Below, one piece after another: positions 9,107 through 17,381 of a stretch of 46,504 bases of DNA. The DNA is taken from the NCBI RefSeq assembly GCF_003696305.1, contig NZ_RFFK01000018.1, positions 1 through 46,504 of the forward strand. Reading direction: 5' to 3'. The position numbers and the translations under genes were made by a program. This stretch comes from Pseudomonas sp. AOB-7. Its GTDB lineage: Bacteria > Pseudomonadota > Gammaproteobacteria > Pseudomonadales > Pseudomonadaceae. The notes below the pieces were generated by a model that did not search any database, was not told where the DNA came from, and worked only from the letters and a program-made list of their open reading frames with translations. Each line of letters opens with the position of its first letter. Positions within the stretch are counted from its first letter, which is position 1.

Positions 9107-10268
9107 GCTCTTGCACCTGCGGCCAGCATTCGGCCAGCGCCTCCAGCAGCAGCTCCACCTGCTCCTCGCTGTGCGCCGCGGACAGGGTCACCCGCAGCCG
9201 CGCGCCGCCGACCGGCACGGTGGGCGGGCGGATGGCGCCGACCAGCAGGCCGCGCTCCTTGAGCAGTGCCGAAAGCTTGAGGGCACGGGCACTGTCGCCG
9301 ACCAGGATCGGTTGGATCGGCGTCGGGCTGTCCATCAGGCTCAGGCCGATCTCGGCGGCGCCGGCACGAAAGCGCGCGATCAACTGGTTCAGGTGCTCGC
9401 GGCGCCAGCCTTCGCTGCGCAGCAACTCCAGGCTCTTCAGGGTGGCGCAGGCCACCGCCGGCGGCTGGCTGGTGGTGTAGATATAGGGGCGGGCGAACTG
9501 GATCAGGGTCTCGATCAGTTCCTCGCTGCCGGCGACGAAGGCCCCGGCGGTGCCGAACGCCTTGCCCAGGGTGCCGACCAGCACCTGCACGTCGTCCGGG
9601 CCCAGGCCGAAGTGTTCGACTATGCCGCCGCCGGTGGCGCCCAGCGGACCGAAGCCATGGGCGTCGTCGACCATCACCCAGGCGTCCCTGGCGCGGGCTT
9701 CGGCGCACAGCGCGGGCAGATCGGCGAGGTCGCCGTCCATGCTGAACACGCCGTCGCTGACCACCAGGCAGTTGCCGCTGGCCTTGCGCAGGCGATTGGC
9801 CAGGCTCACCGCATCGTTGTGCAGGTAGCGCGAGAAGCGCGCCCCGGACAGCAGGCCGGCATCCAGCAGCGAGGCGTGGTTGAGGCGGTCCTGCAGCACG
9901 CTGTCGCCCTGCCCGACCAGCGCGGTGACCACCGCCAGGTTGGCCATATAGCCGGTGGAGAACAGCAGCGCGCGCGGCCGCCCGGTGAACTCGGCCAGCG
10001 CCTCTTCCAGTTGGTGGTGCGGCGTGCTGTGGCCGATCACCAGGTGCGAGGCGCCGCCGCCGACGCCCCACTTCTCGGCGCCGGCGCGCATGGCCGCGAT
10101 CACCTCGGGGTGATTGGCCAGGCCCAGGTAATCGTTGGAGCAGAAGGCCAGCAGCTCGCGGCCATCGACCTGCACCAGCGGCCCCTGCGGTGATTCAAGC
10201 AGCGGGCGTTGGCGATAGAGGTTGGCGGCGCGGCGCTCGGCGAGGCGAGTGGCAAGATCGAAGCTCAT
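9099..10268 (-). CDS. bioF: 8-amino-7-oxononanoate synthase
   Basis: A 389-residue PLP enzyme of the alpha-oxoamine synthase family that condenses pimeloyl-ACP (or CoA) with L-alanine to give 8-amino-7-oxononanoate. Visible motifs are AFCSNDYLGLANHPE (~45-59), the glycine-rich GGGASHLVIG, the PLP-side MVDDAHGFG and the lysine motif GTLGKAFG (Lys near residue 235). Length is normal for the family. It follows bioB after a 92-base gap that holds an inverted REP pair and overlaps bioH by 8 bases. Confidence 0.96.
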   Translation of the reverse strand: MSFDLATRLAERRAANLYRQRPLLESPQGPLVQVDGRELLAFCSNDYLGLANHPEVIAAMRAGAEKWGVGGGASHLVIGHSTPHHQLEEALAEFTGRPRALLFSTGYMANLAVVTALVGQGDSVLQDRLNHASLLDAGLLSGARFSRYLHNDAVSLANRLRKASGNCLVVSDGVFSMDGDLADLPALCAEARARDAWVMVDDAHGFGPLGATGGGIVEHFGLGPDDVQVLVGTLGKAFGTAGAFVAGSEELIETLIQFARPYIYTTSQPPAVACATLKSLELLRSEGWRREHLNQLIARFRAGAAEIGLSLMDSPTPIQPILVGDSARALKLSALLKERGLLVGAIRPPTVPVGGARLRVTLSAAHSEEQVELLLEALAECWPQVQEHD

Positions 10269-10278
10269 GGCAAGACCT

Positions 10279-10352
10279 GGTGGATAACCGCAAGCGGGTT
10301 ATCCACCCTACAGAAGGACTACGTAGGGTGGATGACGCGAAGCTCATCCACC
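10279..10352. repeat. inverted pair of REP-like elements (REPIN) between bioB and bioF
   Basis: Two imperfect palindromes lie head to head. The first has an 11-bp perfect stem GGTGGATAACC/GGTTATCCACC (10279-10289 with 10297-10307) and ends CCTAC. The second starts GTAGGGTGGATGACGC and has a 9-bp stem GGTGGATGA/TCATCCACC (10327-10335 with 10344-10352). The same family appears at 28876-28958. Their position inside the bio transcript could give an mRNA-stabilising or attenuating hairpin between bioB and the downstream genes (inference). Confidence 0.75.
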
Positions 10353-10360
10353 GCCTGACT

Positions 10361-11416
10361 TCAGACCGCGGCGTTATAGAACAGCTTGGAATCGCGCTGC
10401 TCGACCAGGGCCTGCTCGATGGCGGCCTGGTGCACCTCGTCGGCATGCTCCTCGCGCTCCTCCGGCTTGATGCCGAGGCGCTTGAACAGGGCCATGTCCT
10501 TGTCCGCCTGGGGGTTGGCGGTGGTCAGCAGCTTCTCGCCGTAGAAGATCGAGTTGGCGCCAGCCATAAAGGCCAGGGCCTGCATCTGCTCGTTCATCTG
10601 CTCGCGGCCGGCGGACAGGCGCACGTGGGATTTCGGCATCATGATCCGCGCCACGGCCAGGGTGCGGATGAAATCGAACGGGTCGACGTCCTTCTCCTCG
10701 GCCAGCGGCGTGCCCTTGACCTTGACCAGCATGTTGATCGGCACGCTCTCCGGGTGCTCCGGCAGGTTGGCCAGCTGGATCAACAGGCCGGCGCGGTCGT
10801 CCACCGACTCGCCCATGCCGAGGATGCCGCCGGAGCAGATCTTCATCCCCGCCTCGCGCACGTAGGCCAGGGTCTGCAGACGCTCGCCGTAGGTGCGGGT
10901 GGTGATGATGTTGCCGTAGAACTCCGGCGAGGTATCGAGGTTGTGGTTGTAGTAGTCCAGCCCCGCCTCGGCCAGCGCCTGGGTCTGCTCCTGATCCAGC
11001 TTGCCCAGGGTCATGCAGGTTTCCAGGCCGAGCTTCTTCACGCCTTTGACCATCTCCAGCACGTAGGGCATGTCCTTGGCCGACGGGTGCTTCCACGCCG
11101 CGCCCATGCAGAAACGGGTGGAGCCGATGGCCTTGGCCTCGGCGGCGGCCTTGAGCACCTTCTCCACCTCCATCAGCTTTTCCTTGTCCAGGCCGGTGTT
11201 GTAGTGACCGGACTGCGGGCAGTACTTGCAGTCTTCCGGGCAGGCGCCGGTCTTGATCGACAGCAGCGTCGAGACCTGCACGCGGTTGGCGTCGAAGTGC
11301 GCGCGGTGCACCGTCTGCGCCTGGAACAGCAGGTCGTTGAACGGCTGTTCGAACAGCGCGCGGACTTCGGCCAGCGACCAGTCGTGGCGGGTGGGGGTGG
11401 CGGCGGTTGCACTCAT
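10361..11416 (-). CDS. bioB: biotin synthase
   Basis: A 351-residue radical-SAM enzyme that inserts sulphur into dethiobiotin. The radical-SAM cluster motif CPEDCKYC places the [4Fe-4S] ligands at Cys59, Cys63 and Cys66. Further family signatures are RFCMGAAW, the YNHNLDTSPEFY segment, CSGGILGMGES and the SAGREQM motif near the auxiliary [2Fe-2S] site. It is the first gene of the bioB-F-H-C-D operon and is preceded by a strong promoter at 11495-11522 overlapped by a BirA-like inverted repeat. Confidence 0.97.
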   Translation of the reverse strand: MSATAATPTRHDWSLAEVRALFEQPFNDLLFQAQTVHRAHFDANRVQVSTLLSIKTGACPEDCKYCPQSGHYNTGLDKEKLMEVEKVLKAAAEAKAIGSTRFCMGAAWKHPSAKDMPYVLEMVKGVKKLGLETCMTLGKLDQEQTQALAEAGLDYYNHNLDTSPEFYGNIITTRTYGERLQTLAYVREAGMKICSGGILGMGESVDDRAGLLIQLANLPEHPESVPINMLVKVKGTPLAEEKDVDPFDFIRTLAVARIMMPKSHVRLSAGREQMNEQMQALAFMAGANSIFYGEKLLTTANPQADKDMALFKRLGIKPEEREEHADEVHQAAIEQALVEQRDSKLFYNAAV

Positions 11417-11494
11417 CGGGAGCTTCCTTCGACGCTAGGCGGCGTCTGTTGTCGGGGCCCGCGCACGGGGCGACGGGACGTTCAGGCTTAGGGC

Positions 11495-11546
11495 ATCATA
11501 AGTGGCCTTTGGATGCTGTCAACCGCCAACAAGGCACAGGTTGACC
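11495..11546 (-). promoter_or_regulatory. bioB promoter with overlapping BirA-like operator
   Basis: On the minus strand there is a perfect -35 TTGACA (11517-11522), a 16-base spacer and a near-consensus -10 TATGAT (11495-11500), about 80 bases upstream of bioB. An inverted repeat GTCAACC-N14-GGTTGAC (11518-11524 with 11539-11545) overlaps the -35. Its arms resemble the gamma-proteobacterial BirA box (TTGTAAACC-N14-16-GGTTTACAA). This would allow repression of biotin synthesis by holo-BirA. The promoter is strongly supported; the operator is a motif match only. Confidence 0.65.
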
Positions 11547-11623
11547 ACTGATCATTTATTGATCAATCGGACTTTCATACTGGCACCTGGCCAAACCCCT
11601 ATCGCGTCATCGGAATCTTCTGC

Positions 11624-11917
11624 ATGCAGCTAACCGGCTTTTTCGACTGGCTGGGCCACACCCTGGGCAGCGCCATCCGCTTTATCGTCGATCTGTTCTC
11701 CGGCGCCCTGGGCGCGGTGGCCGACGCCATCGATGCGTTCCTCGGCGGCATGGCGCGGGCCATCGGCATGGACGTGTCGATCTTCAGCCTCGTCCTGCTG
11801 ATCCTCGGCCTGCTGTTTCTCTACAAGGGCGTGCGCGCGCTGCTGCGCAAAGCCATCTTCGCCGGGGTGATCTGGTTGCTGCTGGGCCTGGTGCTGATGG
11901 GCTGGCTGATCCGCTGA
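11624..11917 (+). CDS. small inner-membrane protein of unknown function
   Basis: A 97-residue hydrophobic protein divergent from bioB. It has an amphipathic/hydrophobic N-terminal half (FFDWLGHTLGSAIRFIVDLF) and two likely membrane helices (about 52-67 and 75-95) separated by a basic loop, KGVRALLRK. No catalytic motif or recognisable domain is seen. It is followed after 42 bases by the comF-like gene on the same strand, so they may share a transcript. I do not recognise a function. Confidence 0.7.
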   Translation: MQLTGFFDWLGHTLGSAIRFIVDLFSGALGAVADAIDAFLGGMARAIGMDVSIFSLVLLILGLLFLYKGVRALLRKAIFAGVIWLLLGLVLMGWLIR

Positions 11918-11959
11918 GCGCCGACTAGGCTCAGGGCTTTCGCTCACGGACGAGCCGTC

Positions 11960-12691
11960 ATGCCCCTGCTCCCCCTCAAGCTTCCCGCCTGGCTGCAACC
12001 GCGCCGCCATTGCCAGCTCTGCGACGAGCCCGCCGACCACCCCCGACACGCCATCTGCAGCGCCTGCGAGACCGAGCTGCCCTGGCTCGGCGAGCAGTGC
12101 CAGGTGTGCGCGGTGCCGCTGCCGATGGCCGGCCTGATCTGCGGCGCCTGCCAGCGCCAGACGCCGAGCTTCGCCCGGGTGGAGGCGCCGTGGCGCTATG
12201 CCTTTCCGGTGGACAACCTGATCACCCGCTTCAAGCACCAGGGCCAGTGGCCGCACGGCCGGCTGCTCGCCGAGCTGCTGGCCGAACACCTGCAGCACGC
12301 CTACGACGAAGGTTTGCCCAGGCCGCAGGCGCTGCTGCCGGTGCCCCTGGCGCGGCGGCGCCAGCGTCGCCGCGGTTTCAACCAGGCGCAGATGCTCGCC
12401 GACTGGCTCGGCCGCCGCCTGCAGTTGCCGGTGCACGGCGACTGGCTGCAACGGCGCCTGGACACCCCGGCGCAGCAGGGCCTGGACGCCGCCACGCGCA
12501 AGCGCAACCTGCGCCAGGCCTTCGCCCTCGACGCCGGCGCCGAACTCGCCGGGCGCCACCTGGCACTGGTCGACGACGTGCTCACCACCGGCGCCACCGC
12601 CGGCATCCTCGCCCGCCTGCTGCGCCGCGCCGGCGCCGCGCGGGTCGACGTCTACTGCCTGGCGCGCACGCCGCGCCCCGGCGACCGCTGA
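11960..12691 (+). CDS. ComF family phosphoribosyltransferase-like protein
   Basis: A 243-residue ComF/GntX-like protein. The N-terminus carries four CxxC zinc-ribbon pairs (CQLC, CSAC, CQVC, CGAC) within residues ~17-65. The C-terminal half has a type I phosphoribosyltransferase fold with the PRPP-binding motif LVDDVLTTGATAG (~205-217). ComF proteins are linked to uptake and processing of DNA in competent bacteria, where they work with PriA; in pseudomonads the role is not proven. It is closely followed by modE. Length and motif order are normal for the family. Confidence 0.88.
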   Translation: MPLLPLKLPAWLQPRRHCQLCDEPADHPRHAICSACETELPWLGEQCQVCAVPLPMAGLICGACQRQTPSFARVEAPWRYAFPVDNLITRFKHQGQWPHGRLLAELLAEHLQHAYDEGLPRPQALLPVPLARRRQRRRGFNQAQMLADWLGRRLQLPVHGDWLQRRLDTPAQQGLDAATRKRNLRQAFALDAGAELAGRHLALVDDVLTTGATAGILARLLRRAGAARVDVYCLARTPRPGDR

Positions 12692-12751
12692 CTTGACTTG
12701 CCGGTCAGAGTCGCGCAACGTGCCGCCCATCGCCCTTGCCATCCGCAGCCC

Positions 12752-13516
12752 ATGGCCCAGCCCGATCCCCTCGCCCAACTGCTCAGCCGCCGCCCGCAAC
12801 GCCTGGCCCTGCTCGAGCAGATCGCCGTACAAGGCTCGATCACCCGCGCCGCCAAGGCCGCCGGGCTCAGCTACAAGGCCGCCTGGGACGCCATCGACGA
12901 ACTCAACAACCTCGCCGAACAGCCGCTGGTCAGCCGCAGCGTCGGCGGCAAGGGCGGCGGCGGCGCGCGCCTGACCCCGGCCGGCGCACGCCTGCTGGCC
13001 CTGCATCGGCGGGTGCAGGCACTGCAGGCGCAGCTGCTGCAGGCTGCCGAGGACGACGCCGACCTGCAGCTGCTCGGCCGCCTGCTGCTGCGCACCAGCG
13101 CGCGCAACCAGCTGAGCGGCCGGGTGCGGGCGATCCAGGCACAGGGACGCAACGATCTGGTCGAACTGGAACTGCCGGGCGGCGCGCTGATCCGCGCGCA
13201 GATCACGCGCGACAGCACCGAGAAACTCGAACTGAGTGCCGGCGCCGGCGTGGTGGCGCTGATCAAGGCCGGCTGGCTGGAACTGCAGCCGCTGTCGGCG
13301 CCGCCCGATCCCGCACGCAATGCCCTGGACGGCTGGATCGAGCAGGTCCTGGCGGCGGACGACGGCCCCAGCGAAGTGCGCATCGGCCTGGCCAGCGGCC
13401 AGACCCTGTGCGCCCTGGTCGACCCCGCGCGCCTGGCGCAGCTGGGCCTGCGCGCCGGCGACCCGGTGCGCGCGCAGTTCGCCGCCAGCCAGGTATTGCT
13501 CGGCACCCAGGTCTGA
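12752..13516 (+). CDS. modE: molybdate-responsive transcriptional regulator
   Basis: A 254-residue ModE-type regulator. The N-terminal winged helix (LEQIAVQGSITRAAKAAGLSYKAAWDAIDELN, residues ~24-55 in outline) is followed by two Mop/TOBE molybdate-binding domains (~115-182 and ~185-254; SARNQLSGRV begins the first). With molybdate bound, ModE represses modABC and modulates molybdoenzyme genes. The frame is open to a TTG at 12698, but the first ATG, at 12752, gives the usual N-terminus. No modABC genes lie in the window, so its target operon is elsewhere. Confidence 0.9.
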   Translation: MAQPDPLAQLLSRRPQRLALLEQIAVQGSITRAAKAAGLSYKAAWDAIDELNNLAEQPLVSRSVGGKGGGGARLTPAGARLLALHRRVQALQAQLLQAAEDDADLQLLGRLLLRTSARNQLSGRVRAIQAQGRNDLVELELPGGALIRAQITRDSTEKLELSAGAGVVALIKAGWLELQPLSAPPDPARNALDGWIEQVLAADDGPSEVRIGLASGQTLCALVDPARLAQLGLRAGDPVRAQFAASQVLLGTQV

Positions 13517-13572
13517 CCCCGCTGGCCGGGGACAAAGGGCTACACTGTGCGCCCTAGCGCGCGGAGCCTGTC

Positions 13573-14547
13573 ATGAGCCATCCCTTCTCCACCCTCACCC
13601 CGGACCTGGTGCTCGACGCCGTGGAGAGCCTCGGTTACCTCAGCGACGCCCGCGTGCTGGCGCTCAACAGCTACGAGAACCGCGTCTATCAGGTGGGCAT
13701 CGAGGACGAGGCGCCGCTGATCGCCAAGTTCTACCGTCCCGACCGCTGGAGCGATGCGGCGATCCGCGAGGAGCACAGCTTCAGCTTCGAGCTGGCCGAA
13801 TGCGAGGTGCCGGTGGTGGCGCCGCTGCTGCGTGACGGCGAGACCCTGTTCGAGCACGGCGGTTTCCGCTTCGCCCTGTTCCCGCGCCGCGGCGGGCGCG
13901 CGCCGGAGCCGGGCAACCTGGATCAGCTGTACCGCCTCGGCCAGTTGCTCGGCCGCCTGCACGCGGTCGGCGCCAGCCGCCCCTTCGCCCACCGCGAAAC
14001 CCTGGCGGTGGACAATTTCGGTCACGCCTCGCTGGCCACCCTGCTCGGCGGCGGCTTCGTCCCGCGCAGCCTGCTGCCGGCCTACGAGTCGGTGGCGCGC
14101 GACCTGCTGGCGCGCCTCGATCAGCTGTTCGCCCGCGTGCGCTACCAGCCGATCCGCCTGCACGGCGACTGCCACCCCGGCAACCTGCTGTGCCGCGACG
14201 ACAGCTTCCACATCGTTGACCTCGACGACTGCCGCATGGGCCCGGCGGTGCAGGACCTGTGGATGATGCTGGCCGGCGAGCGCCACGAGCGCCTCGGTCA
14301 ACTGGCCGAGCTGATGGACGGCTACCAGGAATTCCACGACTTCGACGCCCGCGAGCTGCCGCTGATCGAGGGCCTGCGCGCGCTGCGCCTGATGCACCAC
14401 AGCGCCTGGATCGCCCGACGCTGGGACGACCCGGCCTTCCCCCTGGCCTTCCCCTGGTTCGCCGGCGAGCGCTACTGGGGCGACCAGATCCTCTCCTTGC
14501 GCGAGCAACTGGCGGCGCTGGACGAGGAGCCGCTGCGGCTGTTCTGA
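13573..14547 (+). CDS. srkA: stress response serine/threonine protein kinase YihE/SrkA
   Basis: A 324-residue aminoglycoside-phosphotransferase-fold kinase of the SrkA (YihE, RdoA) family, about the length of the E. coli protein. The catalytic loop LHGDCHPGNLL (~196-206) and the metal-binding VDLDDC (~215-220) are intact, and the N-terminal nucleotide-binding segment contains SYENRVYQVG and IAKFYRP. In E. coli this kinase counters MazEF-linked and oxidative-stress death. It stands alone, after modE and before rarD; the usual E. coli partner dsbA is not adjacent. Confidence 0.9.
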   Translation: MSHPFSTLTPDLVLDAVESLGYLSDARVLALNSYENRVYQVGIEDEAPLIAKFYRPDRWSDAAIREEHSFSFELAECEVPVVAPLLRDGETLFEHGGFRFALFPRRGGRAPEPGNLDQLYRLGQLLGRLHAVGASRPFAHRETLAVDNFGHASLATLLGGGFVPRSLLPAYESVARDLLARLDQLFARVRYQPIRLHGDCHPGNLLCRDDSFHIVDLDDCRMGPAVQDLWMMLAGERHERLGQLAELMDGYQEFHDFDARELPLIEGLRALRLMHHSAWIARRWDDPAFPLAFPWFAGERYWGDQILSLREQLAALDEEPLRLF

Positions 14548-14742
14548 GACGTAGCCCGGATGAACCTTGCAATGATCGCCGGCAAGCCGGCCCAGACCGA
14601 TACAGTTGCCCGCGCCGCGTAAACTTTGCCTTACGACTTTCCCGGCACGCGGCCATGAAGAAAAACTGAACGAACAGACAAGCCCGGGGGCCGGGGACTA
14701 GAATTCCGCGGCTACCGTTAGCTGCCTAAGCAAGGACTCCGC

Positions 14743-15636
14743 ATGGCCACCGCCAACCCGCGACGCGGGTATCTCCTCGGCCTCACCGCCTACGTCATCT
14801 GGGGCCTGTTCCCGCTCTACTTCAAGGCCATCCAGAGCGTGCCGGCACTGGAAATCATCGTCCACCGGGTGCTCTGGTCGGCACTGTTCGGCGGCCTGCT
14901 GCTGCTCGTGTGGAAACACCCGAGCTGGTGGCGCGAGCTGCGCGACCATCCCAAGCGCCTGGCGGTGCTGGCCGGCTGCGGCCTGCTGATCGCCACCAAC
15001 TGGCTGGTCTACGTCTGGGCGGTGAACAACGAGCGGATGATCGAGGCCAGCCTGGGTTACTACATCAACCCGCTGATCAACGTGCTGCTCGGCCTGCTGA
15101 TTCTCGGCGAGCGCCTGCGCCGCCTGCAGTGGCTGGCCGTCGGCCTGGCCGCCCTCGGCGTGCTGCAGCAGGTCTGGCAGCTGGGCAGCCTGCCCTGGGT
15201 GTCGCTGGTGCTGGCGCTGACCTTCGGCTTCTACGGGCTGATCCGCAAACAGGCGCCGGTCGCCGCCCTGCCCGGTCTGGTGGTGGAGACCTGGCTACTG
15301 CTGCCGGTGGCGCTGGCCTGGCTGGCCCTGCACCCGGCGGCGGCGAGCAGCCAGGCGAGCTTCTGGACCAGTAGCGAGGCGCTGTGGCTGGCGGCCGCCG
15401 GGCCCATCACCCTGGTGCCGCTGGTGTGCTTCAACGCCGCAGCGCGCCACCTGCCCTACACCACCCTGGGCTTTCTGCAGTACATCGCGCCGACCCTGGT
15501 GCTGCTGCAGGCGATCCTGCTGTTCGACGAGCATTTCGCCCCCAGCACCCTGCTGGCCTTCGCTTGCATCTGGGCCGGGTTGGCGGTGTACAGCCTGGAT
15601 ATCTGGCTGAGCCTGCGCAAACGTCCGAGCGTGTAA
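14743..15636 (+). CDS. rarD: EamA-family transporter RarD
   Basis: A 297-residue inner-membrane protein with about ten transmembrane helices, matching the RarD branch of the drug/metabolite (EamA/DMT) superfamily. Characteristic opening residues are GYLLGLTAYVIWGLFPLYFK, followed by EIIVHRVLWS and LGYYINPLINVLLG. RarD was first noted in chloramphenicol-resistance work, but the physiological substrate is unknown. A Shine-Dalgarno AAGGA lies just before the ATG. A weak GC hairpin at 15685-15715 past the stop may act as terminator, but it lacks a clean U tract. Confidence 0.9.
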   Translation: MATANPRRGYLLGLTAYVIWGLFPLYFKAIQSVPALEIIVHRVLWSALFGGLLLLVWKHPSWWRELRDHPKRLAVLAGCGLLIATNWLVYVWAVNNERMIEASLGYYINPLINVLLGLLILGERLRRLQWLAVGLAALGVLQQVWQLGSLPWVSLVLALTFGFYGLIRKQAPVAALPGLVVETWLLLPVALAWLALHPAAASSQASFWTSSEALWLAAAGPITLVPLVCFNAAARHLPYTTLGFLQYIAPTLVLLQAILLFDEHFAPSTLLAFACIWAGLAVYSLDIWLSLRKRPSV

Positions 15637-15795
15637 GGGGGGGCGCACAGCGCACGCACTCGGCTGAGCAGAAAACACCCAACCGCCGCCAGGCTGCGTC
15701 AGCCCTGGCGCGGCGCCTTTCGGCCCCGACTCAGCCACAGCTCCCCCCGGCATTTGCGCACAAACCTTTGATCCTGCTGATTTTTTAGCCAGGCA

Positions 15796-15833
15796 AAGAA
15801 AAGCCCCGGGGCACTAGTGGGTGCGCCGGGGCT
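15796..15833 (-). terminator. terminator of the GcvR-like gene
   Basis: The inverted repeat AGCCCCGG/CCGGGGCT (15802-15809 with 15826-15833) is followed on the minus strand by TTTTCTTT. It lies about 43 bases beyond the stop of the gene at 15876-16394. Between stop and hairpin is a perfect DnaA-box 9-mer TTATCCACA (15841-15849). Confidence 0.75.
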
Positions 15834-15875
15834 CCCCAGCTTATCCACAGGCTGATCCACGCCAGCCGTGGATAT

Positions 15876-16394
15876 TCAGTCCTCCTGACGCAGATTCAGC
15901 TCCACCATCAGGTCGTCGGCCAGGGTCTCCAGGCGCGCCTGCAACTGCTCCAGCGGCAGCGTCTCCGGCACCGCCAGCAGCGCCTCGGCGGTGAACAGCA
16001 GCTCGCCGCTCATCGGCGCCGGCGCCACTTCGGTCAGCAGGCTTTCCAGGTTGACCCCCTGCTCGGCCAACAAGCGGGTGATGTCGCGCACGATACCGGG
16101 GCGGTCGTTGCCCACCAGCTCCAGGCGGATCGCGGTGAAGCGTCCGCCCGGCTCGCTGCCGCTGACCGCCAGTTGCACACGAATGCCCTGCGCACCGAGC
16201 GCCTCCAGGGCCTTGATCAGACCGCCGTGCGCCTCGGCCGGCACGTCCACCCGCACGATGCCGGCGAACTGCCCGGCCATGCGCGCCATGCGACTTTCCA
16301 GCCAGTTGCCGCCGTGTTCGGCGACGCAGGCGGCGAGGCGCTCGACCAGCCCCGGTTGATCCTCGGCAATCACCGTCAGTACCAGATGATCCAT
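15876..16394 (-). CDS. ACT-domain protein, GcvR-like
   Basis: A 172-residue cytoplasmic protein composed of two ACT domains (about 1-80 and 90-170), recognised from LTVIAEDQPGLVERLAACV at the N-terminus and LVGNDRPGIVRDITRLLAE in the second half. This is the layout of GcvR, which in E. coli restrains the glycine cleavage activator GcvA. No gcv genes are adjacent, so the target is unknown. It follows the GNAT gene by 34 bases on the same strand and they likely form an operon. Confidence 0.82.
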   Translation of the reverse strand: MDHLVLTVIAEDQPGLVERLAACVAEHGGNWLESRMARMAGQFAGIVRVDVPAEAHGGLIKALEALGAQGIRVQLAVSGSEPGGRFTAIRLELVGNDRPGIVRDITRLLAEQGVNLESLLTEVAPAPMSGELLFTAEALLAVPETLPLEQLQARLETLADDLMVELNLRQED

Positions 16395-16428
16395 GTACTA
16401 CCTCACTCGTTCACAGGATTGGAAAGGC

Positions 16429-16878
16429 TCAGCCGCGCAGCGCCAGCCAGTAGGTGAGAAATTGCTCGTCGCGCACATAGCCCAGGCGCTCGTACAGGCG
16501 CTGCCCGGCCAGGTTGGTCTTCGCCGTTTCCAGCTGCAGGCCGCAGGCGCCGCTGGCCTCGGCATGAGCACGGGCGGCGTTCATCAGCGCCGCGCCGACG
16601 CCGGCGCGGCGAGCCGACTCGTCGACATAGAGATCGCTGAGCAGCCAGGCCGGTTCCAGCGCCAGGGACGAGTGGAAGGGATAGAGCTGGACGAAGCCCT
16701 GGGCCGCGCCCCGCTCGTCGCGGGCGATCAGCAGCTGCGAGTCGCCGCGCTGCAGGCGCTGGCGGAGAAAGGCGGCAATCTCCGTCTCGGCCCGCAGCAC
16801 CTGGTAGAAGGCCAGGTAGCCGGCGAACAGGCGGGTGAGGTCGACGAGGTCGGCGGCAACGGCGGCGGATACCGGCAT
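16429..16878 (-). CDS. GNAT family N-acetyltransferase
   Basis: A 149-residue single-domain GNAT protein. The acetyl-CoA pyrophosphate-binding loop is RRAGVGAALMNAA (~residues 91-103), preceded by LLSDLYVDESARR, and the C-terminal NLAGQRLYERLGYVRDE is typical of motif B. The substrate (small amine, amino acid or protein N-terminus) cannot be told. It is the first gene of a probable two-gene unit with the GcvR-like gene and is divergent from glcB. Confidence 0.88.
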   Translation of the reverse strand: MPVSAAVAADLVDLTRLFAGYLAFYQVLRAETEIAAFLRQRLQRGDSQLLIARDERGAAQGFVQLYPFHSSLALEPAWLLSDLYVDESARRAGVGAALMNAARAHAEASGACGLQLETAKTNLAGQRLYERLGYVRDEQFLTYWLALRG

Positions 16879-17147
16879 GGCAGGCTCCAGAACGGATCAG
16901 CGCAGTATAGGCGAAGGCGGCGTAGGCCATATTCGCCCTCTTGTCAGTAGCTCGCGCAATTAATCGTGTACGTTTTTACAATTTTTATGAAACAATAGCG
17001 CACTTTTTTGCATACATAGAGTATTCAACGTGACCGTGCAGAGCCTTCCGGTCGCAGACTGACGCACACCCACTGCATTTCCCCGGAATCTTGATGTAGT
17101 ATGCCGCGCCTCGGACTACAAGACGGCAAACCCGTCTCCGACGAGCC
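16879..17147. other. glcB upstream region, AT-rich, no clear promoter assigned
   Basis: This non-coding stretch between the divergent GNAT gene and the repeat element upstream of glcB includes a markedly AT-rich segment at about 16955-17030 with runs of T and A. A promoter for glcB is expected here because the repeat element at 17148-17334 occupies most of the remaining leader. I could not pick a convincing -35/-10 pair. A short minus-strand frame here has no coding support. Confidence 0.4.
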
Positions 17148-17334
17148 CCTCTAAAAACGTAGGCGAGGTAGCCAGCGCCAGGCGCAACGACCAACGGGAG
17201 TAACAGCCGAAGGCTGGCCCGAAGGGTGAGCGCCAGCGAATCGAACGGGCGAAGAAGCGGAGTTTACTTGGTGTAAATGAGCCTTCTGAGCCTGTTTCTA
17301 ACGCAGCGATGGCAACGCAGGTAGTTTTTAGAGG
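17148..17334 (+). mobile_element. MITE-like repeat element, copy 1 (glcB leader)
   Basis: A 187-bp element bounded by perfect 11-bp inverted repeats CCTCTAAAAAC (17148-17158) and GTTTTTAGAGG (17324-17334). Its interior blocks ACGTAGGCGAGGTAGCCAG, GTAAATGAGC, GAGCCTGTTT and GCGATGGCAACGCAGGT recur, with changes, in reverse orientation in the element at 41577-41724. It has no coding capacity. It lies 47 bases upstream of the glcB start, so glcB mRNA from any upstream promoter must carry it as a structured leader. Confidence 0.7.
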
Positions 17335-17381
17335 TGCCCGAAGCGGCTATTGAGTAGAGCTCAGAGAGAGTGAGGCAAGTG

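Noticed and set aside
14548..14742. Possible second REP family (GTAGCCCGGATG at about 14550) after srkA
   Set aside because: Only one half is present without the complementary arm, so it may be chance or a relic.
16985..17194. 69-codon minus-strand frame upstream of glcB
   Set aside because: Lies in AT-rich leader and repeat sequence; no Shine-Dalgarno or protein-like composition.
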